Below are positions 35,274 through 45,086 of a stretch of 64,000 bases of DNA, piece after piece. A program made the position numbers and the translations under genes. A model generated the notes under the pieces. The model worked only from the letters and a program-made list of their open reading frames with translations. It had not been told where the DNA came from and ran no database searches. Origin of the DNA: Allopusillimonas soli. Lineage in GTDB: Bacteria; Pseudomonadota; Gammaproteobacteria; Burkholderiales; Burkholderiaceae_B. Location of the stretch: assembly GCF_004153445.1 (NCBI RefSeq), contig NZ_SDQC01000003.1, forward strand, positions 62,001 through 126,000, written 5' to 3'. Position 1 is the first letter of the stretch. Each line of letters opens with the position of its first letter.

Positions 35274-35939
35274 ATGGACGCCGCATTCTGGTTGGATCGA
35301 TGGCAGGAGGGCCGCACGCATTTTCATATGCAACGCGTAACGCCCTTGCTGCAAAAATACTGGCCGGCACTCCGGCTGCCCGCAGGCAGCCGCATTCTGG
35401 TGCCGCTTTGCGGCAAATCGCTGGATATGATCTGGCTGGCCAGCCAAGGCTATCGTGTCCTTGGCGTGGAGCTGTCACCCCTGGCCATCGCACAGTTCCT
35501 GCAGGAAAACGACCTGCGGGCGCAGGTTCGCGAATCGCCCCTCGGACGCCATCATGTCGCGGGCGAGATCGAGATCATCGAAGGCGACATCTTCGGCCTG
35601 GATGCCGCCACGCTTGCCGGCTGCGCCGGCGCCTATGACCGCGCGGCGCTGGTTGCTCTGCCTGAAGCCATGCGGAAAGACTACGTGCGCCATGTATATG
35701 GCCAGCTTGCAGGAAATTACCGCGGCCTGTTATTGACGCTGCATTACGATCAGTCGTCCATGGAGGGGCCGCCTTTTTCTGTCGACGAAGAGGAAGTCGC
35801 CCGCCTGTATGCCGACCATACCCGTGCGCGTCTGGTGGACAGGCGGGACATCCTGGCGAAAGAACCCAAGTTCGCCCAACGGGGCCTCACCGCGCTCGAT
35901 ACGCTGGTCTTCGATCTTTCAGGCGCCCGCGGAGACTGA
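35274..35939 (+). CDS. tpm: Thiopurine S-methyltransferase family protein
   Basis: The 221-residue protein starts [18 protein letters not shown], the TPMT opening. It has the AdoMet site [27 protein letters not shown] and the [16 protein letters not shown] segment. Bacterial TPMTs methylate thiopurines and also selenium and tellurium compounds. The last 21 bases overlap the convergent ParB-like gene. No operon partner. Confidence 0.94.
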   Translation: MDAAFWLDRWQEGRTHFHMQRVTPLLQKYWPALRLPAGSRILVPLCGKSLDMIWLASQGYRVLGVELSPLAIAQFLQENDLRAQVRESPLGRHHVAGEIEIIEGDIFGLDAATLAGCAGAYDRAALVALPEAMRKDYVRHVYGQLAGNYRGLLLTLHYDQSSMEGPPFSVDEEEVARLYADHTRARLVDRRDILAKEPKFAQRGLTALDTLVFDLSGARGD

Positions 35940-36893
35940 ATCCAGCGCGGGCTTCGGACAGACGGGGATGCGCGGCGGCGGCCACGACTCCTCCAGGGTA
36001 AAACAGGCAGAGGGCTCAGGATCCAGCGGCCCCTCCCGGGTTTCAGGTGTACAGGCCTGAAGCGCGCGTACAATCCGCTTCAGCGCCTCGGCCCCATGCG
36101 CGCCTTCCGTCACTTCGTCCCACCACAAGCGGTGCACCGCGCGCACGCGCACCGGGATCGACGGCAGGCCCAGCCTCTGAGCCATAGCCAGGCGATGCAG
36201 GCCCCGATTCACCTTCAGGATTTTTCCCTCACGCGTAATGGCCACGCCCAGATGATCCTTGCCGCGCGCGGGATCGAATCCGCGCTTGGCCATGTCGTCC
36301 AGAAAACCCAGATAGACCGCCAGATAGCGCTCGATGCGCTGGGGCGTATCAAGCACGATGCCCTCATGGTGCGAAGAATAGGGACGCCCACGCTGCAAAT
36401 CGAACAGCAGGCTGCGGTAGCGCACTGTGTCCTCGAGATGGTCGCGGTGCTCGTCCAGGTCGCTGATGAGACGGTAGCGGCCGGAGATACGCAGGTCGCC
36501 GCGGCGCTGATCCCAGTTGCCATCCCAGATGAAAAAGGAGGACGACGGGCTTTTCTCGATGCGCCTGTGGTCGTATGCGGAAATCCGGATGAGCTGGCGC
36601 GGATCCACATGCAGCGTCAGGGCGGCATCGCCGACAAAATCTTCCACGCCGCGACGCGGCAAGCCCTTGCGCTCCACGGCGGCCGCCCCGGGCAAGTCAA
36701 GCAGCCAAAGCTGCAATGCCAGGCGCTCCAAAGTCAGCCCGATGCTTTGCTGGAAGCCGGTGCGCAGATTGTGCACCAGACGCGCCAGCAACACCCGGTG
36801 CCTGATCTTGTCGGATGCCAGGTCAGCATAGGCGGGGTGGCCGCCCGGCCCCAACATCGCGTCGGCCCGGGGGGCAGATAATGGCCTGCTCAT
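35919..36893 (-). CDS. Unrecognised protein with a ParB/sulfiredoxin-like segment
   Basis: The 324-residue protein is not assignable to a characterised family. Its middle part contains [10 protein letters not shown] and a repeated WD-type polar stretch. The region [40 protein letters not shown] (about residues 222-262) has the layout of the ParB N-terminal fold: a strand, a GxHRLAxAxxLG helix, then IPVRV. The usual DGRHR is here NRGLHR. Similar stand-alone ParB-like proteins occur near surface-polysaccharide genes in other bacteria, but none is adjacent here. It has no signal peptide or membrane helix. It follows nadE on the minus strand across 205 bases and overlaps the tpm end by 21 bases. 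Function unknown. Confidence 0.7.
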   Translation of the reverse strand: MSRPLSAPRADAMLGPGGHPAYADLASDKIRHRVLLARLVHNLRTGFQQSIGLTLERLALQLWLLDLPGAAAVERKGLPRRGVEDFVGDAALTLHVDPRQLIRISAYDHRRIEKSPSSSFFIWDGNWDQRRGDLRISGRYRLISDLDEHRDHLEDTVRYRSLLFDLQRGRPYSSHHEGIVLDTPQRIERYLAVYLGFLDDMAKRGFDPARGKDHLGVAITREGKILKVNRGLHRLAMAQRLGLPSIPVRVRAVHRLWWDEVTEGAHGAEALKRIVRALQACTPETREGPLDPEPSACFTLEESWPPPRIPVCPKPALDSVSAGA

Positions 36894-37019
36894 GGATCTT
36901 CGTTACATGCTCAATATCAGCCATGCCCCGCATGCATGCCTGAAAAAGTTGATATTTTCTTGATATTTAAAGCATGTTACTGCAAAGACAGCTATTTTCA
37001 GCTAAAAGCACGTTTTTTG

Positions 37020-37037
37020 CGTTGCATTCATGCAACG
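37020..37037. repeat. Short hairpin between nadE and the ParB-like gene
   Basis: CGTTGCA and TGCAACG pair perfectly around a four-base loop, next to a TTTTTT run on the plus strand (37013-37018). On the minus strand, which is the direction of both flanking genes, an A run follows, so it is not a classic terminator. It may be an operator dyad for the ParB-like gene. Confidence 0.35.
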
Positions 37038-37042
37038 AGAAC

Positions 37043-37065
37043 CCGGCCCTCCGCAGGAGAGCCGG
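37043..37065 (-). terminator. Terminator-like hairpin after nadE
   Basis: A 10-pair stem with one wobble and a three-base loop lies about 34 bases past the nadE stop. The T content after it is low, so termination would be partial. Confidence 0.5.
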
Positions 37066-37098
37066 ATTCGGATGCAGGCCGGCGGCAAGACGAGAAAA

Positions 37099-37929
37099 CT
37101 AGGGCGCCACCGGAAGCGCCCGTTTGTGCGCCGAACCGCGATAGGTGCGCAGTATGATTTCGAGTGCCCCTTCCGGGATGTCCCTGCCTTCGAGAAAATC
37201 GTCGATCACGTCGTAGCTGGTGCCGAATGCTTCTTCATCCGGCTTGAGCGGCGCCAGGGTTTCGAGATCGGCGGTCGGCACTTTCATGGCGACCTCCTCG
37301 CTGGCGCCAAGCGCGCGCGCCAGGGCACGGACACGGCGTTTGTTGAGGCCGGACAAAGGGATGATATCCGCAGCGCCGTCGCCGAACTTGGTGAAAAAAC
37401 CCATGAGCGCCTCGGCGGCATGATCGGTGCCGACCACCAGCCCGCCATGCGCGCCGGCAACCGCGTACTGAGCAATCATGCGCTGGCGGGCCTTGATGTT
37501 GCCAAGCAGGAAATCCTGGTGCCTGTCATCGCGGAACGACACGCCCGCATCCAACAATGCCCGCATCATTGCATCGCTGGCGGGCTTGATGTCAACCACC
37601 CGTACCTGGTCGGGGCCTATGGTTGCCAGCGCACGCTGCGCATCGGCTTCGTCCTTTTGCTGTCCATAGGGCAAGCGCATGGCCACGAAGACGGCGTCGC
37701 CGCCCTGCGCGCGCACCCGTTCGACGGCACGCTGCGACAGACACCCCGCCGCCGTCGAGTCGACGCCACCGCTGATGCCCAGAACCAGCGCCCGCGCGCC
37801 GGTTCGGCCAAGATAATCGGCAAGAAATGCGACGCGGCGCTCTATCTGCCGCTCAACGTCAAAATGCGCATCAACGCCCAGCTCGGCAATGATGTCGTTT
37901 TGTATGGCGCGTTGCTGATCGGTGAGCAC
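37099..37929 (-). CDS. nadE: Ammonia-dependent NAD+ synthetase
   Basis: The GTG at 37929 is preceded by AAAGGA at good spacing and gives 276 residues, the length of the ammonia-dependent (E. coli-type) NadE with no glutaminase domain. The PP-loop LVLGISGGVDSTAAG and the GTDHAAEALMGFFTKFGDGAADIIPLSGLNK segment are diagnostic. It amidates nicotinate adenine dinucleotide to NAD+. The MFS gene is divergent across 194 bases. Confidence 0.97.
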   Translation of the reverse strand: MLTDQQRAIQNDIIAELGVDAHFDVERQIERRVAFLADYLGRTGARALVLGISGGVDSTAAGCLSQRAVERVRAQGGDAVFVAMRLPYGQQKDEADAQRALATIGPDQVRVVDIKPASDAMMRALLDAGVSFRDDRHQDFLLGNIKARQRMIAQYAVAGAHGGLVVGTDHAAEALMGFFTKFGDGAADIIPLSGLNKRRVRALARALGASEEVAMKVPTADLETLAPLKPDEEAFGTSYDVIDDFLEGRDIPEGALEIILRTYRGSAHKRALPVAP

Positions 37930-38123
37930 GATATGTCCTTTGCCATGAAGAATGGAAAAGCCCTAACATGCCTGCGCATGTCCCGGCACGCAGGACGCCG
38001 GCGGGGCTGATTGAATCAAGGGATTATGATACGACAAGTCTGCCCGGCTCTTTCTTGCGCGGCCGGCCGGCAAACACTGCAGTTCGCGCAAGCCCCGAAT
38101 CCGCAGAACAGGCTGTTTGTTGC

Positions 38124-39320
38124 ATGAAGTCCTTTTCCCCGACCTTTGTCGTGCTCGCCGCCACGCTGGCGGTGCAATCCCTGGTCGCCATGTCCCTGAT
38201 CACCCTCCCCGCCGTGGCGCCGGCAGTCGCGCAGACGCTGGGGATATCGCCTGCGTATGTAGGCCTCTATATTGCATTGGCCTACCTGGGCGCCATGTCG
38301 GCCAGCCTCGTGTCGGGCGGGCTGGTCAGACGCTACGGGGCGATACGCAGCAGCCAGGCCGGGCTGGCGCTGTGCGCCTGTGGCCTGGCGCTGAGCATCG
38401 TGCCATCGCCCGCAGCAACCACGGCCGGCGCCTTGCTGGTGGGCCTGGGCTATGGCCCCATCACCCCCGCCAGCTCTCATCTGCTGGCGCGATCCACGCC
38501 GGCGCACAGGATGTCGTTCGTCTTTTCCATCAAGCAGACTGGCGTGCCGCTGGGCGGGGTGCTCGCAGGCGCCATTGTGCCGGGGCTGGCTGATCTGACG
38601 GGATGGCAGATTGCCTTCCTGATCGTGGCTGTCCTCAATCTTGTCTGCGCCATCGCCATCCAGCCCTTGTGCCGCAAACTCGATGCCGATCGCGACAGAG
38701 AACGCAAGCTCTCGCTGGGAACAGGGCTGATCGGGCCGCTACGCCTGGTGTTCAGTCGCCGCAGCCTGGCCGTGCTGGCGGCCGTCTCGTTTCTGTTCTC
38801 CATTACGCAGCTGTCATTGACGACATACCTGGCAACCTTCCTGCATGAAGACATGAGCATGGATCTGGTTGCCGCGGGGTTCATTCTGGCTGCCGCGCAG
38901 GTCGCCGGCGTCGCCGGGCGCCTGCTATGGGGCTATGTATCGGATCGCTTTGCGGGACCGGTCAATACGCTGGCCCTACTGGCCTTGCTCATTCTGATCT
39001 GTGCGGCCGCGATACCCTGGCTGTCCACGGACAATCCCTGGCTTATGTGGTTGGTGCTTGCCGTTTTCGGCAGTTGCGCGGTTGGCTGGAATGGCGTGTA
39101 CCTGGCCGAGGTGGCCCGTCAGGCGCCGCCCGGGCAGGCCGGCATCGCGACAGGCGGCGCGCTGAGCATGACCTTCCTGGGCGTGGTAGTGGGCCCTCCC
39201 CTGTTCGGCCTGATTGCCACCACCGTCCACAGCTACGGCCTGGCCTATGCATCACTCGCCGTGCCGGCCCTGCTCTGCCTGTGGCTGCTGTGGCGCTACA
39301 GGGCAGCCTTCAGGCCGTAA
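38124..39320 (+). CDS. Major facilitator superfamily transporter
   Basis: The ATG at 38124 gives 398 residues with 12 predicted membrane helices; 52 extra in-frame codons upstream are polar and rejected. The MFS loop 2-3 motif appears as GGLVRRYGAIRSSQAG. The second half has GYVSDRFAGPVNT in the equivalent loop. The segment FSIKQTGVPLGGVLAG resembles the cyanate/nitrate-like (CynX/NarK-related) and sugar-phosphate type MFS exporters. Substrate unknown. It is convergent with ilvD. Confidence 0.88.
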   Translation: MKSFSPTFVVLAATLAVQSLVAMSLITLPAVAPAVAQTLGISPAYVGLYIALAYLGAMSASLVSGGLVRRYGAIRSSQAGLALCACGLALSIVPSPAATTAGALLVGLGYGPITPASSHLLARSTPAHRMSFVFSIKQTGVPLGGVLAGAIVPGLADLTGWQIAFLIVAVLNLVCAIAIQPLCRKLDADRDRERKLSLGTGLIGPLRLVFSRRSLAVLAAVSFLFSITQLSLTTYLATFLHEDMSMDLVAAGFILAAAQVAGVAGRLLWGYVSDRFAGPVNTLALLALLILICAAAIPWLSTDNPWLMWLVLAVFGSCAVGWNGVYLAEVARQAPPGQAGIATGGALSMTFLGVVVGPPLFGLIATTVHSYGLAYASLAVPALLCLWLLWRYRAAFRP

Positions 39321-39361
39321 CGACGGGCAGCGCTGCTACGGACTACGAGAAGGGCAGCATT

Positions 39362-41107
39362 CTAGTCGCCACCGGCATGGCCCCAGCTATTGCCGGCCTG
39401 CCATTGCGCCGCGTCCTTGTCACTGAAATGGTCCAGCACGGCCCCCTTGCTGGCGGTGCTTGCGTTGAATGCGAACTTTGCCTGAACGCCGCGCAGATAG
39501 CGCGCCTGTGGCGGTGTCCATGCGGCACGCCGCGCCGCAATCTCTGCGTCGGGAACATTCAACTGCAACAGCAGTTGGTGGGCGTCTATCGTGATGGAAT
39601 CGCCTTCCTGCACCAGCGCTATGGTGCCGCCCACGGCCGCCTCGGGCGCCACATGGCCAACCACCATACCCCAGGTGCCACCTGAAAACCGCCCGTCGGT
39701 GATGAGTCCGACCGAATCGCCCAACCCCACGCCGATAAGCGCGCCCGTCGGCGCCAGCATCTCGGGCATGCCCGGTCCGCCCTTGGGTCCCAGATAGCGC
39801 AGCACCATGACATCGCCAGCCTTGATCTTGCCATCAAGTATGGCCTTGAGCGCCGATTGCTCGTCATCGAACACCCGTGCGGGACCTGTAATGACGGGGT
39901 TCTTCAATCCCGTGATCTTGGCCACTGCGCCCTCCGGCGACAGATTTCCTTTCAAAATCGCCAGATGCCCTTGTTGATACAGCGGCTTGTCGATGGGGAA
40001 GATGACTTTCTGATCGGACGGCGGCATATCGGGAATATCCTTGATCAACTCGCCTATCGTCTTGCCCGTGATTGTCATGCAGTCTGTATTCAGCAGGCCG
40101 GCGTTTGCCAGCATCCTCATCACCTGCGGCACCCCGCCAGCCTTGTGAAAGTCCACAGCCAGATAGCGTCCGCTTGGCTTGAGATCGCAGAATACAGGCA
40201 CCCGCTTGCGTATACGTTCGAAATCGTCAATGGTCCACTCGACACCCGCCGCATGCGCAATAGCCAGCAAATGCAGAACTGCATTGGTGGAGCCGCCCGT
40301 AGCCATAATGACGCTGACCGCGTTTTCAATGGACTCGCGGGTGACGATGTCGCGCGGCTTGATATCCAGTTCAATGGCCTTGAGCAGCACGCGCGCGGAT
40401 TCCGCGGCGGATTTGGTCTTCTCGTCGTGCACATTGGCCATGGTCGAGGAATAAGGCAGGCTCATGCCCATCGCCTCGAATGCGGAACTCATGGTGTTGG
40501 CGGTATACATGCCTCCGCACGAGCCGGGACCGGGAATGGCATGCAGCTCGATCTGCCGCAGTTTCTCGTCACTCATGCGGCCCGCCGCGTTTTCGCCAAC
40601 TGCCTCAAAAACGCTCACGATATTCAGGTCTTTACCATCGAGGCGGCCAGGTAGAATGGTGCCGCCGTACACATAGATGGCGGGCACGTTGGCGCGCAGC
40701 ATGCCCATCATGCCACCAGGCATATTCTTGTCGCAGCCGCCGATGACCACCACGCCATCCATCCACTGACCCTGGACGCAGGTCTCCACGCAGTCCGCGA
40801 TGACTTCGCGGGACACCAGGGAATATTTCATACCCTCGGTTCCCATGGCCATGCCATCGGATATGGTGGGCGTACCGAACATCTGCGCATTGCCCCCCGA
40901 TGCCTTGATGGCTTCGATGGCCGCATCGGCGAGTTTTTGCAGGCCGCTATTACAGGGCGTGATGGTGCTGTGGCCATTTGCCACGCCAACCATCGGCTTG
41001 ACGAAGTCTTCCTCTTTGTAGCCCAGCGCGTAATACATGGATCGGTTTGGCGCGCGCGCCGCGCCCTGGGTAATGTTGGCGGACCGCAAACGTCGGGAAG
41101 CACTCAT
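39362..41107 (-). CDS. ilvD: Dihydroxy-acid dehydratase, [2Fe-2S]-type
   Basis: The 581-residue IlvD/Edd family enzyme has all three cluster cysteine regions of the oxygen-stable [2Fe-2S] class: TITPCNSG (C52), [11 protein letters not shown] and [16 protein letters not shown]. The C-terminal [11 protein letters not shown] motif with the catalytic serine is present. It dehydrates 2,3-dihydroxy-isovalerate and -methylvalerate in branched-chain amino acid synthesis. A second ilvD of the other class lies at 50258. It follows the LysR gene on the same strand after 138 bases. A role with sugar acids cannot be fully excluded, but the motifs favour dihydroxy-acid dehydratase. Confidence 0.92.
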   Translation of the reverse strand: MSASRRLRSANITQGAARAPNRSMYYALGYKEEDFVKPMVGVANGHSTITPCNSGLQKLADAAIEAIKASGGNAQMFGTPTISDGMAMGTEGMKYSLVSREVIADCVETCVQGQWMDGVVVIGGCDKNMPGGMMGMLRANVPAIYVYGGTILPGRLDGKDLNIVSVFEAVGENAAGRMSDEKLRQIELHAIPGPGSCGGMYTANTMSSAFEAMGMSLPYSSTMANVHDEKTKSAAESARVLLKAIELDIKPRDIVTRESIENAVSVIMATGGSTNAVLHLLAIAHAAGVEWTIDDFERIRKRVPVFCDLKPSGRYLAVDFHKAGGVPQVMRMLANAGLLNTDCMTITGKTIGELIKDIPDMPPSDQKVIFPIDKPLYQQGHLAILKGNLSPEGAVAKITGLKNPVITGPARVFDDEQSALKAILDGKIKAGDVMVLRYLGPKGGPGMPEMLAPTGALIGVGLGDSVGLITDGRFSGGTWGMVVGHVAPEAAVGGTIALVQEGDSITIDAHQLLLQLNVPDAEIAARRAAWTPPQARYLRGVQAKFAFNASTASKGAVLDHFSDKDAAQWQAGNSWGHAGGD

Positions 41108-41245
41108 TGCAATACCTCATGTCATGGTAGGGTCATGGTCTGGCCAGGCGGCATGCGCGCCGCATCCGGGAACAGTTTACCGCCAAGGCGGCAAGAACAG
41201 CACCGCAGGCAAGCCGGGCCCCGAAAACGCCGCGGCGATCATGCG

Positions 41246-42169
41246 CTAGCGCTGGTCCGACAGGGCAAATAAATCGAAGAACAGACCGCGCAGCCACTGA
41301 TTGGCCGGATCGCGGTGATACTTGCTGTGCCAGAACAGATTGATTGCCGCATCGGGCAATCGCGCCGGATGCGCAATGCAGCGCAACCCGAAGGGCTCGG
41401 CCATGCGCTCGGCAAGGCGCTCGGTCACTGTGGCAACCAGATCAGTGGACTGAAGAATGTGCCCAATGGCCAGGAAGTGCGGGACGGTCAGACGCACCCG
41501 CCGATGCACATCCATACGCCGCAGCAAGTCGTCAACCTTGCCATGGCCCGTGCTGTCCGACACGACGAGCAGGTGCTCGGCCGCCGAAAAATCATCGAGC
41601 GTCATACGCCGCCTGTCCAGCCTGTGCCCTTTGCGAAACAAGCACACATACCGCTGGCGAAACAGCCGACGCTGAAAGAACCCCGCCTTGAGCTGCGGCA
41701 GAGGGCCGACCGCGCAATCGACGCGGCCCGCCTCCATATCCTCCTTCAGGCCCACAGCGGTATTGCGCACGGTGCTCAAGGAAATACCCGGCGCATCACG
41801 GGCCAGCCGCTCCAGAAGCCGAGGCAGAAAATAGATCTCGCCAATATCCGTCATGCCGATGACAAAGGTGCGCTGGCTTGATCCTGGATCGAATACAGCA
41901 CTCTGATTAATGGCTCCGCGTATCATCGCCAGCGCATATGAGATGGACTCCGCCATTTGTTCGGCATGCGCGGTTGGCATCATGCCTTGGGCGGTGCGCA
42001 GAAAAAGCTCGTCGCCGAATGCGCCGCGCAGGCGGGCCAAGGCGTTGCTGACCGCGGGCTGGCTCAGACCCAGGTTCTCCGCCACACGGGACACCCTGCG
42101 CTCAATGAGCAACTGATCAAAGACCAGAAGCAGGTTGAGATCGAGGTCTTTCAAATCCATGTGCGCCAT
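41246..42169 (-). CDS. nagR: LysR-type regulator, NahR/NagR-like
   Basis: The 307-residue protein starts DLKDLDLNLLLVFDQLLIERRVSRVAENLGLSQPAVSNALARLR, the form of helix-turn-helix typical of the NahR/LinR/NodD-like branch. The effector-domain start SQRTFVIGMTDIGEIYFLPRL is also NahR-like. NahR and NagR activate naphthalene/salicylate operons when salicylate is bound. It is divergent from a salicylate 5-hydroxylase operon across 109 bases, which supports the call. An internal ATG three codons in is an alternative start. The symbol is by context and not proven. Confidence 0.82.
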   Translation of the reverse strand: MAHMDLKDLDLNLLLVFDQLLIERRVSRVAENLGLSQPAVSNALARLRGAFGDELFLRTAQGMMPTAHAEQMAESISYALAMIRGAINQSAVFDPGSSQRTFVIGMTDIGEIYFLPRLLERLARDAPGISLSTVRNTAVGLKEDMEAGRVDCAVGPLPQLKAGFFQRRLFRQRYVCLFRKGHRLDRRRMTLDDFSAAEHLLVVSDSTGHGKVDDLLRRMDVHRRVRLTVPHFLAIGHILQSTDLVATVTERLAERMAEPFGLRCIAHPARLPDAAINLFWHSKYHRDPANQWLRGLFFDLFALSDQR

Positions 42170-42173
42170 AATT

Positions 42174-42223
42174 ATTCATAGAATCAATTTAGTCTATTCA
42201 CAATATTCTATTGGATTATGAAT
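42174..42223. promoter_or_regulatory. AT-rich palindromic region, candidate LysR operator for nagR/nagAa
   Basis: The gap between nagR and nagAa holds ATTCATAGAAT (42174-42184), and about 20 bases later ATTCTAT (42205-42211) and ATGAAT (42218-42223), the two halves of its reverse complement. An ATTCAC close to the NahR-site core ATTCACGCT lies between. The layout suits a LysR activator bound upstream of nagAa. Confidence 0.5.
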
Positions 42224-42278
42224 GCGATTGGGCCAACATACGTGAACGTGAACGCCGACAGCCGTAGACAGTCTCGCC

Positions 42279-43265
42279 ATGGAATTACTGATACAACCGC
42301 TCAACCGCATGCTGCACGTGAGCCCCGGGGCAAACCTGCTTGACGTGCTGCGGGAAAACCAGGTGCCGATTTCCTACAGTTGCATGGCGGGGCGATGCGG
42401 CACATGCCGCTGCCGCATCGTGGAAGGCGAGGTGCTGGAGTCGGGTCAGGAAGAGCTTCGGCCTCTGAGCGGACAGGCGCAATATGTGTTTGCGTGCCAG
42501 ACCTGGCTTACTGAATCATGCGTCATCGAGATTCCCGAGCCCGACGAGATCATCGTTCATCCGGCCCGGATACTCAAGGCCAGTGTCATAGCGGTTGAAT
42601 CGCTGGCACCGGATATTCGGCGCCTGCGGCTCAAGCCAGGCAAGCCACTGCAGTATTCACCCGGACAATACGCCAACCTGCAGTTTGCCGCAGGGATGGT
42701 CCGCCCCTACTCCATGGCGGGCACATGCGAAGACGACGAACTGGAGTTTCACGTGCGCATCGTGCCCGGCGGCCGCGCGGGCAACCATATCGCAGCGGGA
42801 CTGCGGCCTGGCGATGCGGTGCGCGTCAGCGGCCCGCTGGGTTCAGCCTATCTGCGATGCAGGCACGAAGGGCCCATGCTCTGTGTGGCCGGCGGCACCG
42901 GGCTTGCGCCCGTTCTATCGATTGTCCGCGGCGCACTGGCGGCGGGCATGCGCAATCCCATTCATCTCTATCTTGGCGTGCGCTCTTCGCGCGACCTCTA
43001 CGGGATGCAGTGGTTGGCGCCGCTGCAGCGCGACCATGGCAACCTTCATGTGCAGATCGTGGCAAACGACAGCAAGGGCATTTCAGAAGCAAGACGCGGT
43101 CTTGTCACGGAAGCGATTGCCGAGGACTGGCGTGACCTGACAGGCTGGCGCGCCTACTTGTGCGGCTCGCCTCCCATGGTAGAGGCCACGTCGCTGCTGG
43201 TCAGGCAGCGCGGCATCCGGCTGGAACACGTTCACGCCGACGCTTTCTATGCCGCAAGCACCTGA
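42279..43265 (+). CDS. nagAa: Ferredoxin reductase component of ring-hydroxylating oxygenase (NagAa-like)
   Basis: The 328-residue protein has an N-terminal plant-type [2Fe-2S] ferredoxin domain with C35, C40, C43 and C73 (SYSCMAGRCGTC and FACQ). An FAD domain (RPYSMAG, residues about 145-151) and an NAD domain (LCVAGGTGLAPVLSIVRGAL) follow. The whole pattern closely matches NagAa of the Ralstonia U2 nag operon. It takes electrons from NADH to the Rieske ferredoxin. It leads a four-gene operon with nagG, nagH and nagAb and is divergent from the LysR regulator. Confidence 0.93.
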   Translation: MELLIQPLNRMLHVSPGANLLDVLRENQVPISYSCMAGRCGTCRCRIVEGEVLESGQEELRPLSGQAQYVFACQTWLTESCVIEIPEPDEIIVHPARILKASVIAVESLAPDIRRLRLKPGKPLQYSPGQYANLQFAAGMVRPYSMAGTCEDDELEFHVRIVPGGRAGNHIAAGLRPGDAVRVSGPLGSAYLRCRHEGPMLCVAGGTGLAPVLSIVRGALAAGMRNPIHLYLGVRSSRDLYGMQWLAPLQRDHGNLHVQIVANDSKGISEARRGLVTEAIAEDWRDLTGWRAYLCGSPPMVEATSLLVRQRGIRLEHVHADAFYAAST

Positions 43266-43333
43266 AACGCACCGACGCAAGCCAGGCCGACGGGATGCTT
43301 CATATTCACGAACGATGAAAACAGGAGACTTCC

Positions 43334-44593
43334 ATGCATGAAAGACCCACTGTGTTTCCCGACAAAGCCGAATGGACGGCAGGCGGCACCAGCCGCATTC
43401 CGTTCCTTGCCTATACGGACGATGTGCTCTACCGGCAGGAACTGGAACGGTTCTTCTACAAGAACCACTGGTGCTATGTCGGCCTGGAGGCAGAAATCCC
43501 CAACCCTGGTGATTTCAAGCGCACCGTCGTGGGTGAGCGATCCGTCATCATGGTGCGTGATACCCATGGCGAGATCCATGTGGTTGAAAATGTGTGTGCT
43601 CATCGCGGCGTGAGTTTCTGCCGCGAGCGGCATGGCAACCGCAAGGAATTTGTATGCCCCTACCATCAATGGAGCTATGCACTGAATGGCGATCTGCAGG
43701 GCGTGCCGTTCCGGCGCGGCGTCAAACAAGACGGCAAGGTGCTGGGCGGCATGCCTGCGGATTTCAATGTGCGCGAACATGGGCTGACCCGTTTGAACGT
43801 CGCACAGCGCGGCGGCGTGGTCTTCGCATCCTTCGATCCCTGCATGGAATCGTTTGAAGACTTTCTCGGCCCAACCATCCTGTCGTATTTCGATCGCCAG
43901 TTCGATGGCCGAAAGCTCACGCTTCTGGGCTACAACCGCCAGCGCGTGCCAGGCAACTGGAAGCTGATGCAGGAAAACATCAAAGACCCTTATCATCCAG
44001 GCCTGCTGCATACCTGGTTCGTGACGTTCGGGCTTTGGCGGGCCGACAACAAGTCCGAGCTGAAAATGGACGCGCATCACCGCCACGCGGCGATGATTTC
44101 CACGCGCGGCAACGAAAGGAAGCAGTCGGAGGTGTCGCAGGTAGGCAGTTTCAAATCCAGCATGCAGCTGGAAGACCCGCGCTTTCTGGATATCGTTCCA
44201 GAACCCTGGTGGGGCGGCCCTACCGCCGTCATGACGACAATCTTTCCCAGCGTGATTCTGCAGCAGCAGGTCAACAGCGTTTCAACGCGGCATATTCAGC
44301 CTGCCGGGCATGGATGTTTTGATTTTGTATGGACGCATTTCGGATATGAGGACGACAGCGAGGAAATGACACAACGTCGGCTGCGCCAGGCCAACCTGTT
44401 CGGACCGGCTGGGTTCGTGTCGGCCGACGACGGTGAAGTCATAGAACTGTCTCAGCGCGGGTTTGAACAGAAGCCATTTCACCGGACCGTGGTGGAGCTG
44501 GGCGGGCGGGACATCGCCGACACGGACCATATGGTCACCGAAACGCTGATACGCGGGATGTATGACTACTGGCGCACGGTAATGGAGGCCTGA
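43334..44593 (+). CDS. nagG: Salicylate 5-hydroxylase large (alpha) oxygenase subunit
   Basis: The 419-residue protein has a Rieske site with C88, H90, C108 and H111. The mononuclear iron site is NIKDPYHPGLLH (bridging D218, H221, H226). Long stretches are typical of NagG, for example NHWCYVGLEAEIPNPGDFKRTV, GLWRADNKSELKMDA and VPEPWWGGPTAVMTTIFPSV. NagG with NagH hydroxylates salicylate to gentisate. The AGGAGA ribosome site precedes the ATG. It lies 68 bases after nagAa and two bases before nagH. Confidence 0.94.
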   Translation: MHERPTVFPDKAEWTAGGTSRIPFLAYTDDVLYRQELERFFYKNHWCYVGLEAEIPNPGDFKRTVVGERSVIMVRDTHGEIHVVENVCAHRGVSFCRERHGNRKEFVCPYHQWSYALNGDLQGVPFRRGVKQDGKVLGGMPADFNVREHGLTRLNVAQRGGVVFASFDPCMESFEDFLGPTILSYFDRQFDGRKLTLLGYNRQRVPGNWKLMQENIKDPYHPGLLHTWFVTFGLWRADNKSELKMDAHHRHAAMISTRGNERKQSEVSQVGSFKSSMQLEDPRFLDIVPEPWWGGPTAVMTTIFPSVILQQQVNSVSTRHIQPAGHGCFDFVWTHFGYEDDSEEMTQRRLRQANLFGPAGFVSADDGEVIELSQRGFEQKPFHRTVVELGGRDIADTDHMVTETLIRGMYDYWRTVMEA

Positions 44594-44595
44594 GC

Positions 44596-45078
44596 ATGGA
44601 GACACAACCGGACTTTGGCGTCTACATGGCGCTGCAACAGCTGTACGCAGACTATGCCTGTGCCCTGGATTCAGGCCAGTGGGACCGATGGCCCGACTTT
44701 TTCACGGACGATTGCCTGTATCGCCTGCAGCCACGAGAAAATCATGAGCGTGGCCTGCCGCTGGCAACGCTGTCATTCGACAGCAAGGGAATGCTGCGGG
44801 ACCGCATATACGGCATCAAGGAAACGCTTTTTCACGATCCTTATTATCAGCGTCATGTAGTCGGCGCACCGCTCATCATACGCATGAGCGACGCCGAGAT
44901 CGAGAGCGAAGCGAACTACGCCGTGTTTCGGACCCGGCTGTCGGAGCTGTCGGCGGTATTCAACGTGGGCCGTTATGTGGACGTGGTGGCGCGCACCCCG
45001 GCGGGGCTGCGATTTTCACGACGCCTGTGCATCTATGACAGCGAGTTGATTCCGAACTCGATTATTTACCCTGTTTGA
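44596..45078 (+). CDS. nagH: Salicylate 5-hydroxylase small (beta) subunit
   Basis: The 160-residue protein has the NTF2-like fold pattern of ring-hydroxylating dioxygenase beta subunits: LQQLYADYACALDSGQWDRWPDFFTDDCLYRL followed by ESEANYAVFRTRL and a C-terminal FSRRLCIYDSELIPNS. It stabilises the alpha subunit hexamer and has no redox centre. It is tightly packed after nagG and directly before nagAb. Confidence 0.93.
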   Translation: METQPDFGVYMALQQLYADYACALDSGQWDRWPDFFTDDCLYRLQPRENHERGLPLATLSFDSKGMLRDRIYGIKETLFHDPYYQRHVVGAPLIIRMSDAEIESEANYAVFRTRLSELSAVFNVGRYVDVVARTPAGLRFSRRLCIYDSELIPNSIIYPV

Positions 45079-45086
45079 GGCGAATG

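Noticed and set aside
37030-38010. A 326-codon plus-strand frame opposite nadE
   Set aside because: nadE has the PP-loop and full family length with a good ribosome site; the other frame is His/Gly/Arg-rich shadow sequence.
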